Source: Salipaludibacillus aurantiacus (GTDB taxonomy: Bacteria; Bacillota; Bacilli; Bacillales; Salisediminibacteriaceae). Taken from it: DNA of 64,000 nt. The notes beneath the pieces are model-generated. The model was given only the letters and a program-made list of their open reading frames with translations, did no database searches and had not been told where the DNA came from. Location: positions 186,001 to 250,000 of the forward strand of contig NZ_FOGT01000003.1 of assembly GCF_900111295.1 (NCBI RefSeq). Reading direction: 5' to 3'. Positions 37,951 through 45,404 of this stretch are shown here, piece after piece (the first letter of the stretch is position 1; each line of letters starts with the position of its first letter). The position numbers and the translations under genes are program-made.

Positions 37951-38514
37951 ATGAACTGTCTAAAAACAATTTCGGTAGAAACACAATTTGGTAAAATGCG
38001 TCTTTGGTTTTTATCATCACTTATTATGATGGGATACTTTTTAATATTCTTTATGGTTTTCAGAACCTTTTTCTTTGCAGCACCTCTGGTTGATTACGGG
38101 GCAATTTTTCTGCTTCTTTCCCTTGCTGTTGTTTTGCCGCTCCATTTAGTTTTACACTGTCTTCCTATATGGCTCGTCGGTAAAAAAGCAACCTTTGGAA
38201 TCAGAAAAAATCAATGGCCATATTTCTATTACTCAACAAAACAGCCGCTTTCCAAGCATATGAGTTTATTATCAACGGCTTCGCCTGCTTTTTTATTAAC
38301 AGCTGTTTCAATAGCAGGAGCGTTTTTATTTCCTCATCTCGTTCATTATATTGCTATGATGTCTGCTTTGAATGTCGGTATTTGTGTTTATGACTTTATG
38401 AATTTTAAACAGATTAAAAGCGCACCTAAAGAGTGTTTGATTGAAGAAACCCGGGACGGATTTTACGTCCTTTATCCAACTTTTACTGATAGCTGGAAAA
38501 AAGAACCCTCATAA
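37951..38514 (+). CDS. DUF3267-like membrane protein
   Basis: A 187-residue protein with four membrane helices. The second helix carries LPLHLVLHCLPIWLVG, where relatives have a zincin-like HExxH; the Glu is not present here (H-L-V-L-H), so peptidase activity is doubtful. After the fourth helix follow NVGICVYDFMNFKQI and a cytoplasmic tail ending DGFYVLYP, as in the DUF3267 family. GGGAGGTGG precedes the ATG. Its stop codon lies in the loop of a hairpin (38502-38522). Confidence 0.75.
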   Translation: MNCLKTISVETQFGKMRLWFLSSLIMMGYFLIFFMVFRTFFFAAPLVDYGAIFLLLSLAVVLPLHLVLHCLPIWLVGKKATFGIRKNQWPYFYYSTKQPLSKHMSLLSTASPAFLLTAVSIAGAFLFPHLVHYIAMMSALNVGICVYDFMNFKQIKSAPKECLIEETRDGFYVLYPTFTDSWKKEPS

Positions 38515-38522
38515 AGGGTTCT
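38502..38522 (+). terminator. Hairpin overlapping the DUF3267 stop codon
   Basis: AGAACCCT and AGGGTTCT form an 8-bp stem around a 5-base loop containing part of the TAA stop. There is no T tract after it. A copy differing at one position lies at 39047-39067. Confidence 0.6.
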
Positions 38523-38524
38523 CA

Positions 38525-38600
38525 AGGCTGGGACAAAAGAATAGTTATCATAAAGAAAGCCGAACAAAATTCTCGAATTTTGTTCGGCTGTTCTTTTGAG
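38525..38600 (+). repeat. Hairpin-terminator repeat, copy 2
   Basis: It begins GGCTGGGACAAAA, shares ATAAAGAAAGCCGAACAAA with copy 1, and forms a perfect 14-bp stem at 38559-38588 with a 2-base loop, then TGTTCTTTTGAG. Confidence 0.85.
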
Positions 38601-38607
38601 AAAAGGA

Positions 38608-38952
38608 GATTTCAGTCCGCCAGGCCGACGCTTGCCCAGGGGATTGTCTTTTTAATCTGTCGGTTCACTTCCGGCGAAGGCTTACACCACAGGCATAAGT
38701 GCAACATCAGCTCGACAGAACCTCGCTGTGTTTTCTTTACCCGAGGGCTTGTCTTCAACTAACTTTCCCGAAGGATTGCTTCGGGAAAGTGGATTTTCAG
38801 ACTTCGCCAATCCTCCGGGTGTCCTCGCCTTCGTTCACCAGAAAAAAAGTATTTAGCGGGTGCGTTTTTCTACAGGATTAGCTAAAATTAACTCAGCCTC
38901 GAGCTTCGTTAAATTGGATCTTCAGACTGTACTGGCGCTGGCGCCGGCGCCT
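38608..38952 (-). repeat. Mosaic intergenic repeat, copy B (longest)
   Basis: A stretch without a supported gene that contains modules found elsewhere in inverted orientation. 38608-38650 matches copy A; 38679-38702 and 38724-38763 are exact complements of 43940-43963 and 43821-43860 in copy C; 38880-38925 matches copy A again. Local palindromes occur too, such as the TTTCCCGAAG/CTTCGGGAAA pair near 38765-38788 and GGCGCTGGCGCCGGCGCC near 38935-38952. Together with flanking hairpins it fills the 578-base gap before the next gene. Confidence 0.8.
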
Positions 38953-39004
38953 TTCGTTCTTCAATCATTGTTCCAATTCCCTTTTCACTAAAGCAAGTAA
39001 AAAA

Positions 39005-39035
39005 GAAACCCGCATTTTCTATAAATGTGGGTTTC
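39005..39035. terminator. Hairpin in the gap before the ypmS-like gene
   Basis: GAAACCCGCATTT pairs with AAATGTGGGTTTC (one G-T pair), with a 5-base loop. It lies downstream of the minus-strand gene and of repeat B. Confidence 0.6.
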
Positions 39036-39046
39036 TCGACCATCTG

Positions 39047-39073
39047 AGAACCCTCTTAAAGGGTTCTTTTTTT
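39047..39073 (+). terminator. Terminator-like hairpin with T tract
   Basis: An 8-bp stem AGAACCCT/AGGGTTCT followed by six T residues; nearly identical to the hairpin at 38502-38522. Confidence 0.7.
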
Positions 39074-39092
39074 AAGTTTGTTTCTTCAGTTT

Positions 39093-39677
39093 TTACCATT
39101 CATCGTACGTGATATGGATTTCTATATCATTATTTTCCAGGTCAAATGATTGAATTTGCAATACCATCTCCTCAGAGACCCCTTCCCTGACATTAACATA
39201 AAATAAGCTTTCTTCAGGGACTACATAAATCCACTCCGGCAGGTCTACAGTGGCACTGATTAACTGGAACACACGGCTTGAAGGAAGGTTAATATTACCT
39301 ACTCTGAATGCCTCTTCCCGCAGTTCCAGATTTCCTTCCTCTGTCACATTTGGAGACAGAACCATTTCTATAGGGATAGTGACTCCAAAAGTTTGAACAG
39401 TTGTTTCCATATAGACAGCATCTTCTATATATAACTCATACTTATCCGAATCCTCTTCTTTTGCCAGTTCCTGCTGAAGCCAATAGTTTATATCCTCTCT
39501 CGTTGTAGTTACGGTGAAGGAAGCCCCTTCACGATCTTCAAACTCGTAAGCTTCAAATCCCCGTTCTCCCTCCTCAGGATCAGGAAAAGTATTGTTCACC
39601 CAGACGATTGCCGTAATAAAGAATATAATAATTAAACCCGCCAGAATAAAAAAAGCAGCTTTCCATTTATTAACCAT
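39093..39677 (-). CDS. YpmS family protein (DUF2140)
   Basis: A 194-residue membrane-anchored protein: one N-terminal helix (residues 8-28), then an extracytoplasmic domain with TVTTTREDINYWLQQEL, LSPNVTEEGNLELREEAFRV, LPSSRVFQLI and LPEWIYVVPEE, all typical of the DUF2140/YpmS group. The mature part is strongly acidic, in keeping with a halophile-like surface. Function unknown. AGGAGGG precedes the ATG. The gene has no operon partner. Confidence 0.85.
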   Translation of the reverse strand: MVNKWKAAFFILAGLIIIFFITAIVWVNNTFPDPEEGERGFEAYEFEDREGASFTVTTTREDINYWLQQELAKEEDSDKYELYIEDAVYMETTVQTFGVTIPIEMVLSPNVTEEGNLELREEAFRVGNINLPSSRVFQLISATVDLPEWIYVVPEESLFYVNVREGVSEEMVLQIQSFDLENNDIEIHITYDEW

Positions 39678-39964
39678 AACGCCCTCCTATGTGGATGATT
39701 AATGATTGAGGAATGTGTTCCCTCCTCTTTTATAAAAAAAGTCATTCTTTAAAAACTTTAAACAAAACCCGGCTCTTATGCAAGTTTGCTAACATCCCAG
39801 TTTCTTCATTTCACGGAAAGGGAAATCTCTGTTACAATGGACATATTATGATTAAAGACACTCATCCTGCCTTCAATTTTACAGGATCACATTTTCCCTG
39901 TTCAGTCACTTTTAGAGTTTAAATTCAGTAGGATAGAAGTCTACCTTAAATGGAGGTTACTTAC

Positions 39965-40147
39965 TTGATGTATTTACCTTTTTTCCTTTTTGCTACACTG
40001 TATCTTTTCATTATTAATTCTATGACAAACTCGTTATGTATTCAAAAAGAAATACCTGAAGAGCGGCAAGGGAAGGTTTTCAGGACTATTAATGTTCTTA
40101 TAACCATACTGATTACTTCTTCATTTTTCAGGATATTTTTAACTTAG
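39965..40147 (+). CDS. Small two-helix membrane protein of unknown function
   Basis: About 59-60 residues with two hydrophobic segments separated by a polar loop (QKEIPEERQGKVFRTIN). I do not recognise a family. The start is either the TTG at 39965, 8 bases after TGGAGG, or the ATG at 39968. The strong ribosome binding site and the terminator 70 bases downstream support a real gene. Confidence 0.5.
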   Translation: MMYLPFFLFATLYLFIINSMTNSLCIQKEIPEERQGKVFRTINVLITILITSSFFRIFLT

Positions 40148-40219
40148 CATAACCGCTCTTTTAACTAAATGTTTTGTTAATAATTAAGGTAAAATTAACA
40201 CTTATTTTCAACAGAGCGA

Positions 40220-40266
40220 ACCTAAAAAGAAAAACTTGGCAAAGAGCCAAGTTTTTCTTTTTAGGT
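40220..40266. terminator. Bidirectional terminator
   Basis: A perfect 21-bp stem (40220-40240 with 40246-40266) and a 5-base loop. It separates the small membrane protein gene from two converging microprotein genes. Confidence 0.92.
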
Positions 40267-40270
40267 CATT

Positions 40271-40357
40271 TTAATACCACCAGGAAGCCCCTACTATCAC
40301 GAGAAGGATAAATAATACCACCAGTAAAGCGAAACCATTATGATGTGAATAACTCAT
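40271..40357 (-). CDS. YjcZ-like sporulation microprotein, copy 1
   Basis: A 28-residue peptide starting MSYSHHNGFALLVVLFILL and ending VIVGASWWY. This is the hydrophobic YjcZ-type signature (short polar head, F-LLVVLFILL helix, glycine, aromatic end). AGGAGGTG lies 5 bases before the ATG. Relatives in Bacillus are spore-associated, but their role is unknown. It is probably co-transcribed with the next copy, 42 bases upstream. Confidence 0.85.
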   Translation of the reverse strand: MSYSHHNGFALLVVLFILLVIVGASWWY

Positions 40358-40399
40358 ATTAACACCTCCTCTTGAAATTATGCAGAGCGCTCCAATGAT

Positions 40400-40486
40400 T
40401 TAGTACCCCCAGGACGCGCCAATAATTACCAGTAAAATAAACAGTACAACTAACAATGCAAAGCCTGAATGATAAGAGTGAGACAT
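40400..40486 (-). CDS. YjcZ-like sporulation microprotein, copy 2
   Basis: A 28-residue peptide (MSHSYHSGFALLVVLFILL to VIIGASWGY) nearly identical to copy 1, with AAGGAGGAA before the ATG. The pair is a tandem duplication. Confidence 0.85.
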   Translation of the reverse strand: MSHSYHSGFALLVVLFILLVIIGASWGY

Positions 40487-40684
40487 TTAAATTCCTCCTT
40501 GTTTTAACGTTCCATACATCCTATTACTAAAATTAAAAAATGTATGGACGTTTATCACGGTTTTAAATAAAAGTTGAATAAGAAGGTAAGGTTAAGAAAA
40601 TATTCCAAACTGATTTTGTATATGCTATATTTATACAGAAGCTTTATCAATTTAATGAAAAATAACATAGGAGTGACGGGTAAA

Positions 40685-41593
40685 GTGATAAAACGAACGG
40701 TATTATTTATTTTTACAGGGTTTGTAATGCTGACCGGGTGCACGAATGATTCAGAAGCAAATAACCTGGCTAATTCTGATAACGGAGAAACCAATGAGCA
40801 GATTATTGTGGAAACTGATGCGGGGGATGTGACTGAAGAAGAATTTATTCAGACTCTAAAACACAAATACGGTGACCAGGTACTCACTGAGCTAGTTCAG
40901 CAAAAAGTAATTGAAGCTGAAGCAGAGAATTTAGGAATAAATGAAGAAGATGTCCAAAATGAAATTGATTCTCTTATGGAAAACATGGGAGTCTCAAATG
41001 AAGAACAGTTTTATGAAATGATGCAGATGCAAGGAGTGGCTGATGAAGAAGAGCTTAGGGAACGTATCGTTAACCACCTCGTTATGCAGCATCGTGTTGG
41101 TCATGTCGGTGAAGTCAGCGATGAAGAACTTCAAGAAGAATTTGAAAAAGGAGAAGAAGTCGAAGCCAGACACATCCTTGTTTCTGACGCTGAGACAGCT
41201 GAAGAGCTCCATAACCGTTTAAATGAAGGAGACAATTTTGCTGATCTTGCCGAGGAATATTCTGAAGATCCTGGTTCCAGAGATGAAGGCGGCAGTCTGG
41301 GCAGTTTTCGAAGAGGAACGATGACTCCTCCTTTTGAAGAAGCAGCATTTAATCTGGAAATCGGGGAATTAAGTGATCCAGTTGAAAGCCAGTTTGGATT
41401 CCATATTATTGAGGTCACTGACCGTATTCCTTTTGAGGATGACTTTGACGAAGTAAAAGAACAGCTGAGGGCAGCATTTACCGAGCGAAAACTTCACAGA
41501 ATGAATAAAGAACAAGAAGAGTTGATGGATAATATTAATATCGAAGTCCACTCTGAAGAGTATGAGCATCTTTTTAATACTGAAACCGAGTAA
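40685..41593 (+). CDS. prsA: PrsA-like foldase lipoprotein (parvulin peptidyl-prolyl isomerase)
   Basis: About 302 residues. A short signal peptide ends in the lipobox VMLTGC. An N-terminal SurA-like region is followed by a parvulin domain (VEARHILVSDAETAEELHNRL, DLAEEYSEDPGSRDEGGSLGSF, AAFNLEIGELSDPVESQFGFHIIEV). PrsA folds secreted proteins outside the membrane and is essential in B. subtilis. The mature protein is very rich in Asp and Glu. The GTG at 40685 gives a normal lipoprotein signal and lies after AGGAG; upstream in-frame ATG codons would add a long unlikely extension. The locus next to yhaL-yhaM matches B. subtilis. Confidence 0.92.
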   Translation: MIKRTVLFIFTGFVMLTGCTNDSEANNLANSDNGETNEQIIVETDAGDVTEEEFIQTLKHKYGDQVLTELVQQKVIEAEAENLGINEEDVQNEIDSLMENMGVSNEEQFYEMMQMQGVADEEELRERIVNHLVMQHRVGHVGEVSDEELQEEFEKGEEVEARHILVSDAETAEELHNRLNEGDNFADLAEEYSEDPGSRDEGGSLGSFRRGTMTPPFEEAAFNLEIGELSDPVESQFGFHIIEVTDRIPFEDDFDEVKEQLRAAFTERKLHRMNKEQEELMDNINIEVHSEEYEHLFNTETE

Positions 41594-41635
41594 GAGCTGC
41601 CTCAACCTCGTCAATAGATAACATACGCAATTTTT

Positions 41636-41679
41636 GACCCACTCAGTTAAGGTACTGCCTGCTGAGTGGGTCTTTACTT
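41636..41679 (+). terminator. Terminator of prsA
   Basis: GACCCACTCAG pairs with CTGAGTGGGTC, followed by TTTACTT. Confidence 0.85.
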
Positions 41680-41697
41680 ATCTGTCCGAACGTTACA

Positions 41698-41740
41698 AAA
41701 GGGGAGCCTAAAAGGCTCGATTTTTGCCCCTTTGTTTTTT
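41698..41740 (+). terminator. Second hairpin after prsA
   Basis: AAAGGGG/CCCCTTT arms enclose a smaller AGCC/GGCT hairpin; a T-rich tract (GTTTTTT) follows. Confidence 0.6.
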
Positions 41741-41842
41741 ATCATATGTTATTCGCCGTTTTGTTTTCACCTGATCCTTCAGGCTTACATAAAGTAAATA
41801 TAGGTTAATGGCCTAATTCCATCAAGGAAAGGGTGAAGTAGA

Positions 41843-41941
41843 ATGTCAGGCAATGCCGCTTCTCCTGAATATTCAAGTTTTACATTAATTGTAGTTTTGT
41901 TTATTCTTCTTATTATTATAGGCGCTGCTTACTTGTATTAG
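41843..41941 (+). CDS. YjcZ-like sporulation microprotein, copy 3
   Basis: A 32-residue peptide beginning MSGNAASPEYSSFTLIVVLF and ending ILLIIIGAAYLY. It has the same hydrophobic pattern as copies 1 and 2 but a different polar head. An AAAGGGTGAAG site precedes the ATG. Its 3' end overlaps the convergent yhaL-like gene by 57 bases. Confidence 0.75.
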   Translation: MSGNAASPEYSSFTLIVVLFILLIIIGAAYLY

Positions 41942-42184
41942 TTTTTTTCTAAATAAACCGGGCTCCCATCGAAAATTAAATGTGGGAGCTTCTCCCTTCT
42001 TCTTTTCATAAGCTCTTTCTTTAATAGTCATACATCCGCTTGCAATGACCCCCAATAGCAGAAAATAAATCCACCACGGCTGGTTAAACAACCAAGTACC
42101 TAAAGACGTTAAAGAAATGATACGGATCGCAATGACCATAAAGACTGCTCCTGCCAGGGTAAAGACAACTGTTAACGGGTTCAT
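41885..42184 (-). CDS. yhaL: YhaL-like sporulation membrane protein
   Basis: A 99-residue protein with two membrane helices. The second helix and the following basic region (QPWWIYFLLLGVIASGCMTIKERAYEKK) resemble the Spore_YhaL family, whose B. subtilis member depends on sigma-E and lies beside prsA. Compared with that family it has an extra N-terminal helix and a longer C-terminal tail; the tail overlaps a convergent microprotein gene. AAGGAGGT supports the ATG. Identification is moderate. Confidence 0.6.
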   Translation of the reverse strand: MNPLTVVFTLAGAVFMVIAIRIISLTSLGTWLFNQPWWIYFLLLGVIASGCMTIKERAYEKKKGEAPTFNFRWEPGLFRKKLIQVSSAYNNKKNKQNYN

Positions 42185-42318
42185 GAAATACCTCCTTATA
42201 CTAAATGATTTGCTCTATTAAAAGGTATGAGTAACTCTATTAAAAAATGATAGATGTTTTGGATTTTTTTATAAGGGTAGATAAACATTACATTACTTAA
42301 TACGGAGGAGACTTAATC

Positions 42319-42642
42319 ATGAGAAATATTCAGCTTAATGAAATGACATATGGCGAATTTCAAGAGCAGCTTGTCCGCCACGTAATGAAAAAAATCGAAG
42401 AGGAAAAGGATACATCTTCACTTATTTATTTCCCAGTGGTACATGAAAGAGTGGAAGCATTTTTACTTGCTCACTGGCAGCAGGCATGGCAGGAATGCAA
42501 CCAGTTAACATGGAATGAATGGTTATTATCCAGCTGTTATACTATTTTTGAAAATGAAGTACTTGATGATATTTTAGAACCGGATCACCTCTTTGACCTT
42601 ACAGAGCAGACAGAGGAAGTGAACCCGGTTGAAAACAAATAA
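42319..42642 (+). CDS. Hypothetical 107-residue protein
   Basis: A soluble acidic protein rich in Trp (QQAWQECNQLTWNEWLL) with a helical N-terminus (GEFQEQLVRHVMKKIEEEK). I do not recognise the family. GGAGGAGA before the ATG and an elaborate terminator 18 bases after the stop show that it is expressed as a single gene. Confidence 0.7.
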   Translation: MRNIQLNEMTYGEFQEQLVRHVMKKIEEEKDTSSLIYFPVVHERVEAFLLAHWQQAWQECNQLTWNEWLLSSCYTIFENEVLDDILEPDHLFDLTEQTEEVNPVENK

Positions 42643-42660
42643 GCTGTCCAGAAACATTAA

Positions 42661-42721
42661 AGTCCACCAATCTTAGTAACTATGGATGAAGAGGTATGAC
42701 ATAGTTACAGAGTGGTGGACT
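42661..42721. terminator. Two-part terminator hairpin between the 107-residue protein gene and yhaM
   Basis: An outer 9-bp stem AGTCCACCA/TGGTGGACT and an inner 9-bp stem GTAACTATG/CATAGTTAC, separated by small internal loops, sit between converging genes. Confidence 0.8.
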
Positions 42722-42756
42722 CATTTTATATTCTTTTAAATTATGTATCTGCCGGT

Positions 42757-43716
42757 CTATAAATCGATTGGCTTCTGATGAAAGCCTGGCTTGTAAAATG
42801 AACGGTTGTCCATAGCAAAGACCCGCTCTGAAAATTCCCCAGGCATAACCCGGTCTAACGCTCTGTCCATCATATTCATTTTCGCATCTATATTATCGAC
42901 CATATGTAACATTTCCGCTTCCCTGATCATCGGTGCTTTAGGGCTCCCCCACTCGCCTTTTGAATGATGTGAAAGAACGAGATGCTGAAGAACCATAACT
43001 TCTTCCCCTTCAATTCCCAGTTCTTTTGCAGCTTCTTCAATTTCATTTACCATCATACTGATATGGCCTATAAGTTTCCCTTCAACTGTATATTGAGTAG
43101 CCATAGGTCCTGACAGTTCCCTGACTTTTGCCATATCATGGAGAATAACGCCGGCATACAGTAAATCCTTATCTAAACTTGGGTAAAGCTGGGCTATTCC
43201 TTTGGCCAGCTGCAGCATAGACACAACATGATAGATAAGTCCTGAAACAAATTCATGATGATTTTTCGTCGCTGCGGGAGACACAGAAAAGGCTTTTTGA
43301 TGTTTTTTAAAAAGGTGCCTAGTAATTCGCTGGATTTTTGCATTTTGCATATCAAAAATATATTGGGTAATCTCTTCAAGCATTTCTTCCCGGTTTCTCG
43401 GCGCTGAAGGTAAAAAGTCATCCGCTTTTACTTGATCCATTCCGGAAGTCGGACGAATAGCCTTTATTTTGAGTTGCCTCATTCCCCTGAAATCCTGAAC
43501 CTCTCCCTGAAGGTGGACAACCGTTCCACTTATGAAAGTAGCTTCATCTTCCGGAGAAATGCCCCACAGCTTCGCTTCAATTTCTCCTGTTTTATCTGTA
43601 AGCTGAAGAGTCAGAAAAGGTTTCCCGTTACTCGCAATCCCTTTTTTAGATGTTTTAATTAATAAATAGGCATCGACTTGTTCACCTATTTGATGATGGT
43701 GTATTCCTTTTTTCAT
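42757..43716 (-). CDS. yhaM: 3'-5' exoribonuclease YhaM
   Basis: A 319-residue nuclease that trims RNA 3' ends in Firmicutes. An N-terminal OB fold ([20 protein letters not shown] to [17 protein letters not shown]) is followed by an HD phosphohydrolase domain with [16 protein letters not shown], the metal motif [11 protein letters not shown] and [28 protein letters not shown] precedes the ATG. In B. subtilis yhaM neighbours yhaL and yhaN; here a two-component system sits between yhaM and yhaN. Confidence 0.95.
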   Translation of the reverse strand: MKKGIHHHQIGEQVDAYLLIKTSKKGIASNGKPFLTLQLTDKTGEIEAKLWGISPEDEATFISGTVVHLQGEVQDFRGMRQLKIKAIRPTSGMDQVKADDFLPSAPRNREEMLEEITQYIFDMQNAKIQRITRHLFKKHQKAFSVSPAATKNHHEFVSGLIYHVVSMLQLAKGIAQLYPSLDKDLLYAGVILHDMAKVRELSGPMATQYTVEGKLIGHISMMVNEIEEAAKELGIEGEEVMVLQHLVLSHHSKGEWGSPKAPMIREAEMLHMVDNIDAKMNMMDRALDRVMPGEFSERVFAMDNRSFYKPGFHQKPIDL

Positions 43717-43796
43717 TCCGCCAATTACCTCCAGTTTTTACTTTTCCCAATTATAACATAAGCAGCTTTTTCTAACGATAATCATCTATAAGCCTC

Positions 43797-43981
43797 GTTC
43801 CCAAAGCAATCCTTAGGAACGTTAGTTGAAGACAAGCCCTCGGGTAAAGAAAACACAGCGAACTTCCACACGGATGTGGTGACTTCGGCGTTTTCACAGG
43901 ACGTGAAGGGCTTAGCCGAAGCTCCTAATGACCTATGTGGCACTTATGCCTGTGGTGTAAGCCATGGTCTGGAGTGAACCG
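43797..43981 (+). repeat. Mosaic intergenic repeat, copy C
   Basis: 43821-43860 (40 bases) and 43940-43963 (24 bases) are exact complements of parts of copy B. The segment between them (43861-43939) differs from B and has its own palindromes, including CCACACGGATGTGG near 43866-43879. No gene is seen between 43717 and 44027. Confidence 0.85.
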
Positions 43982-44027
43982 GCAAATTAAGCTTCCCCAA
44001 ATATAAAAAATACCGGCTCCAGCCTCA

Positions 44028-45404
44028 TTAAATTTGAGACTGCAAGCCGGATCCGTCATCTTTTTTAGGTATGACCATTATGAAGACTACCCCGTCTTCT
44101 TCATTTCTTACTTTAGGATACCCTCCGTGAAGTTCGCAAATTCTTTTCACGATAGCAAGCCCCAATCCAAATTGTCCCTTGTTCCCTTTTCTGAATGGGG
44201 TAAATAAATGATCCAGTTCGTCTTCAGGTATTTTTTCGCCATTGTTCTTAACTTCAATATGAACGTAATTATCGTCTATATCTTCAGCTCTCATTTCAAT
44301 TTCATCTACCGCATAGCGCAACGCATTTTCTACTAAGTTTTCCATAAGCACACGCATCTGTTCTTTATCCGCATACAACATTGTCTGGTCTCCCTGGACA
44401 GAAATTGACACACCGTCCCTGGCCAGACGGAACCTTTCTTCTACATGGTAAGCAATTGAACCAAAAGGAAATTCCGACATTTCCATCGGAGCTTCTTTTA
44501 GTGAATCAAGCTTTGTATAATAGAGCATATTTTTCACTCGTTTTTCCATCCGGTTTGATTCTTCTATAATAACATCCATCGTTTTTTCCATGTTATCTTT
44601 CGGCATGATCCCGTCTTTTACAGACTGTGCATAACTTTTAACCACCATAATAGGCGTTTTAAGTTCATGGGAGGCGTGTTGGATAAACGTTTTTTGAGCA
44701 GAATCGTACTTAATTAAGTTCTGCCTCATTTCTTCAAACTGGTTGGACAGCTTTTCGAAATCTTCATCACCTTCCCAGTGAAAGGGCTCCTTCCAGTTGC
44801 GCTCAGCAATTTGCTCAAAATGGTTTCCTAAGCTGGTAAGAGGAGACTTTAAATAATACTTCAGCCAGAATGCGGGTACTAAGCTCATGAGACTGGCAAA
44901 AAGCATGATGTAACTGAGTCGGCCCCAAAGCCTGTTAACCATCTGATCGCGGTAAGTGTCCCACATGTATGAAATATGGTACATTTCGCCGCCAGTCGTA
45001 TAGACTTTATAGACAACATAAAATAGAGTTGCTTCATTATAAGTAAGTTCGTATCTTCCCCTGCGGGTCATCTGATTTTGAGCCCTGTCTCCCATTTCCC
45101 TTAATACTTCACTGGGAACAGGATCCCCCTCAATTGTACCGAATTGATTCATTAAGAAAAAATGAAATACAGACCGTTCCGCTTCCCGCCTTTCTATAAA
45201 ATCCAGTTCAGATTGAGGCGGAGCGATATACTCACCGGAAGGGTTTGCAAAACGGGTCTGTTCCTGTTCAATAATACGGTACGTTTCTTCAGTCAGAGTG
45301 CTTTTCAAAGAAATAGGATATATAATTCCAATGAGCAAAGCCACCATCAAAAGAATAGAAATAAAAGAAAACCAGATTCGCTGGGTTAAGTTCAACCTGA
45401 TCAT
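44028..45404 (-). CDS. Sensor histidine kinase (HAMP, HisKA, HATPase)
   Basis: A 458-residue kinase with TM1 at 11-31, an extracytoplasmic sensor of about 130 residues, and TM2 at 163-183. A HAMP-like linker follows, then the phosphoacceptor HASHELKTPIMVVKSYAQSV (His246), the N box ENLVENALRYA and the G boxes NNGEKIPEDELDHLF and GQFGLGLAIVKRICELHGG. The start overlaps the regulator stop by 4 bases (ATGA). The signal is unknown. B. subtilis has no such kinase between yhaM and yhaN. Confidence 0.93.
   Translation of the reverse strand: MIRLNLTQRIWFSFISILLMVALLIGIIYPISLKSTLTEETYRIIEQEQTRFANPSGEYIAPPQSELDFIERREAERSVFHFFLMNQFGTIEGDPVPSEVLREMGDRAQNQMTRRGRYELTYNEATLFYVVYKVYTTGGEMYHISYMWDTYRDQMVNRLWGRLSYIMLFASLMSLVPAFWLKYYLKSPLTSLGNHFEQIAERNWKEPFHWEGDEDFEKLSNQFEEMRQNLIKYDSAQKTFIQHASHELKTPIMVVKSYAQSVKDGIMPKDNMEKTMDVIIEESNRMEKRVKNMLYYTKLDSLKEAPMEMSEFPFGSIAYHVEERFRLARDGVSISVQGDQTMLYADKEQMRVLMENLVENALRYAVDEIEMRAEDIDDNYVHIEVKNNGEKIPEDELDHLFTPFRKGNKGQFGLGLAIVKRICELHGGYPKVRNEEDGVVFIMVIPKKDDGSGLQSQI

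Noticed and set aside
38580-38881. Open frames of about 60 codons within repeat B
   Set aside because: They coincide with the dispersed repeat, lack ribosome binding sites and are not preserved in copies A or C.
40574-40684. An N-terminal extension of PrsA from an ATG at 40574
   Set aside because: It would place 37 extra residues before a normal lipoprotein signal peptide and has no ribosome binding site.
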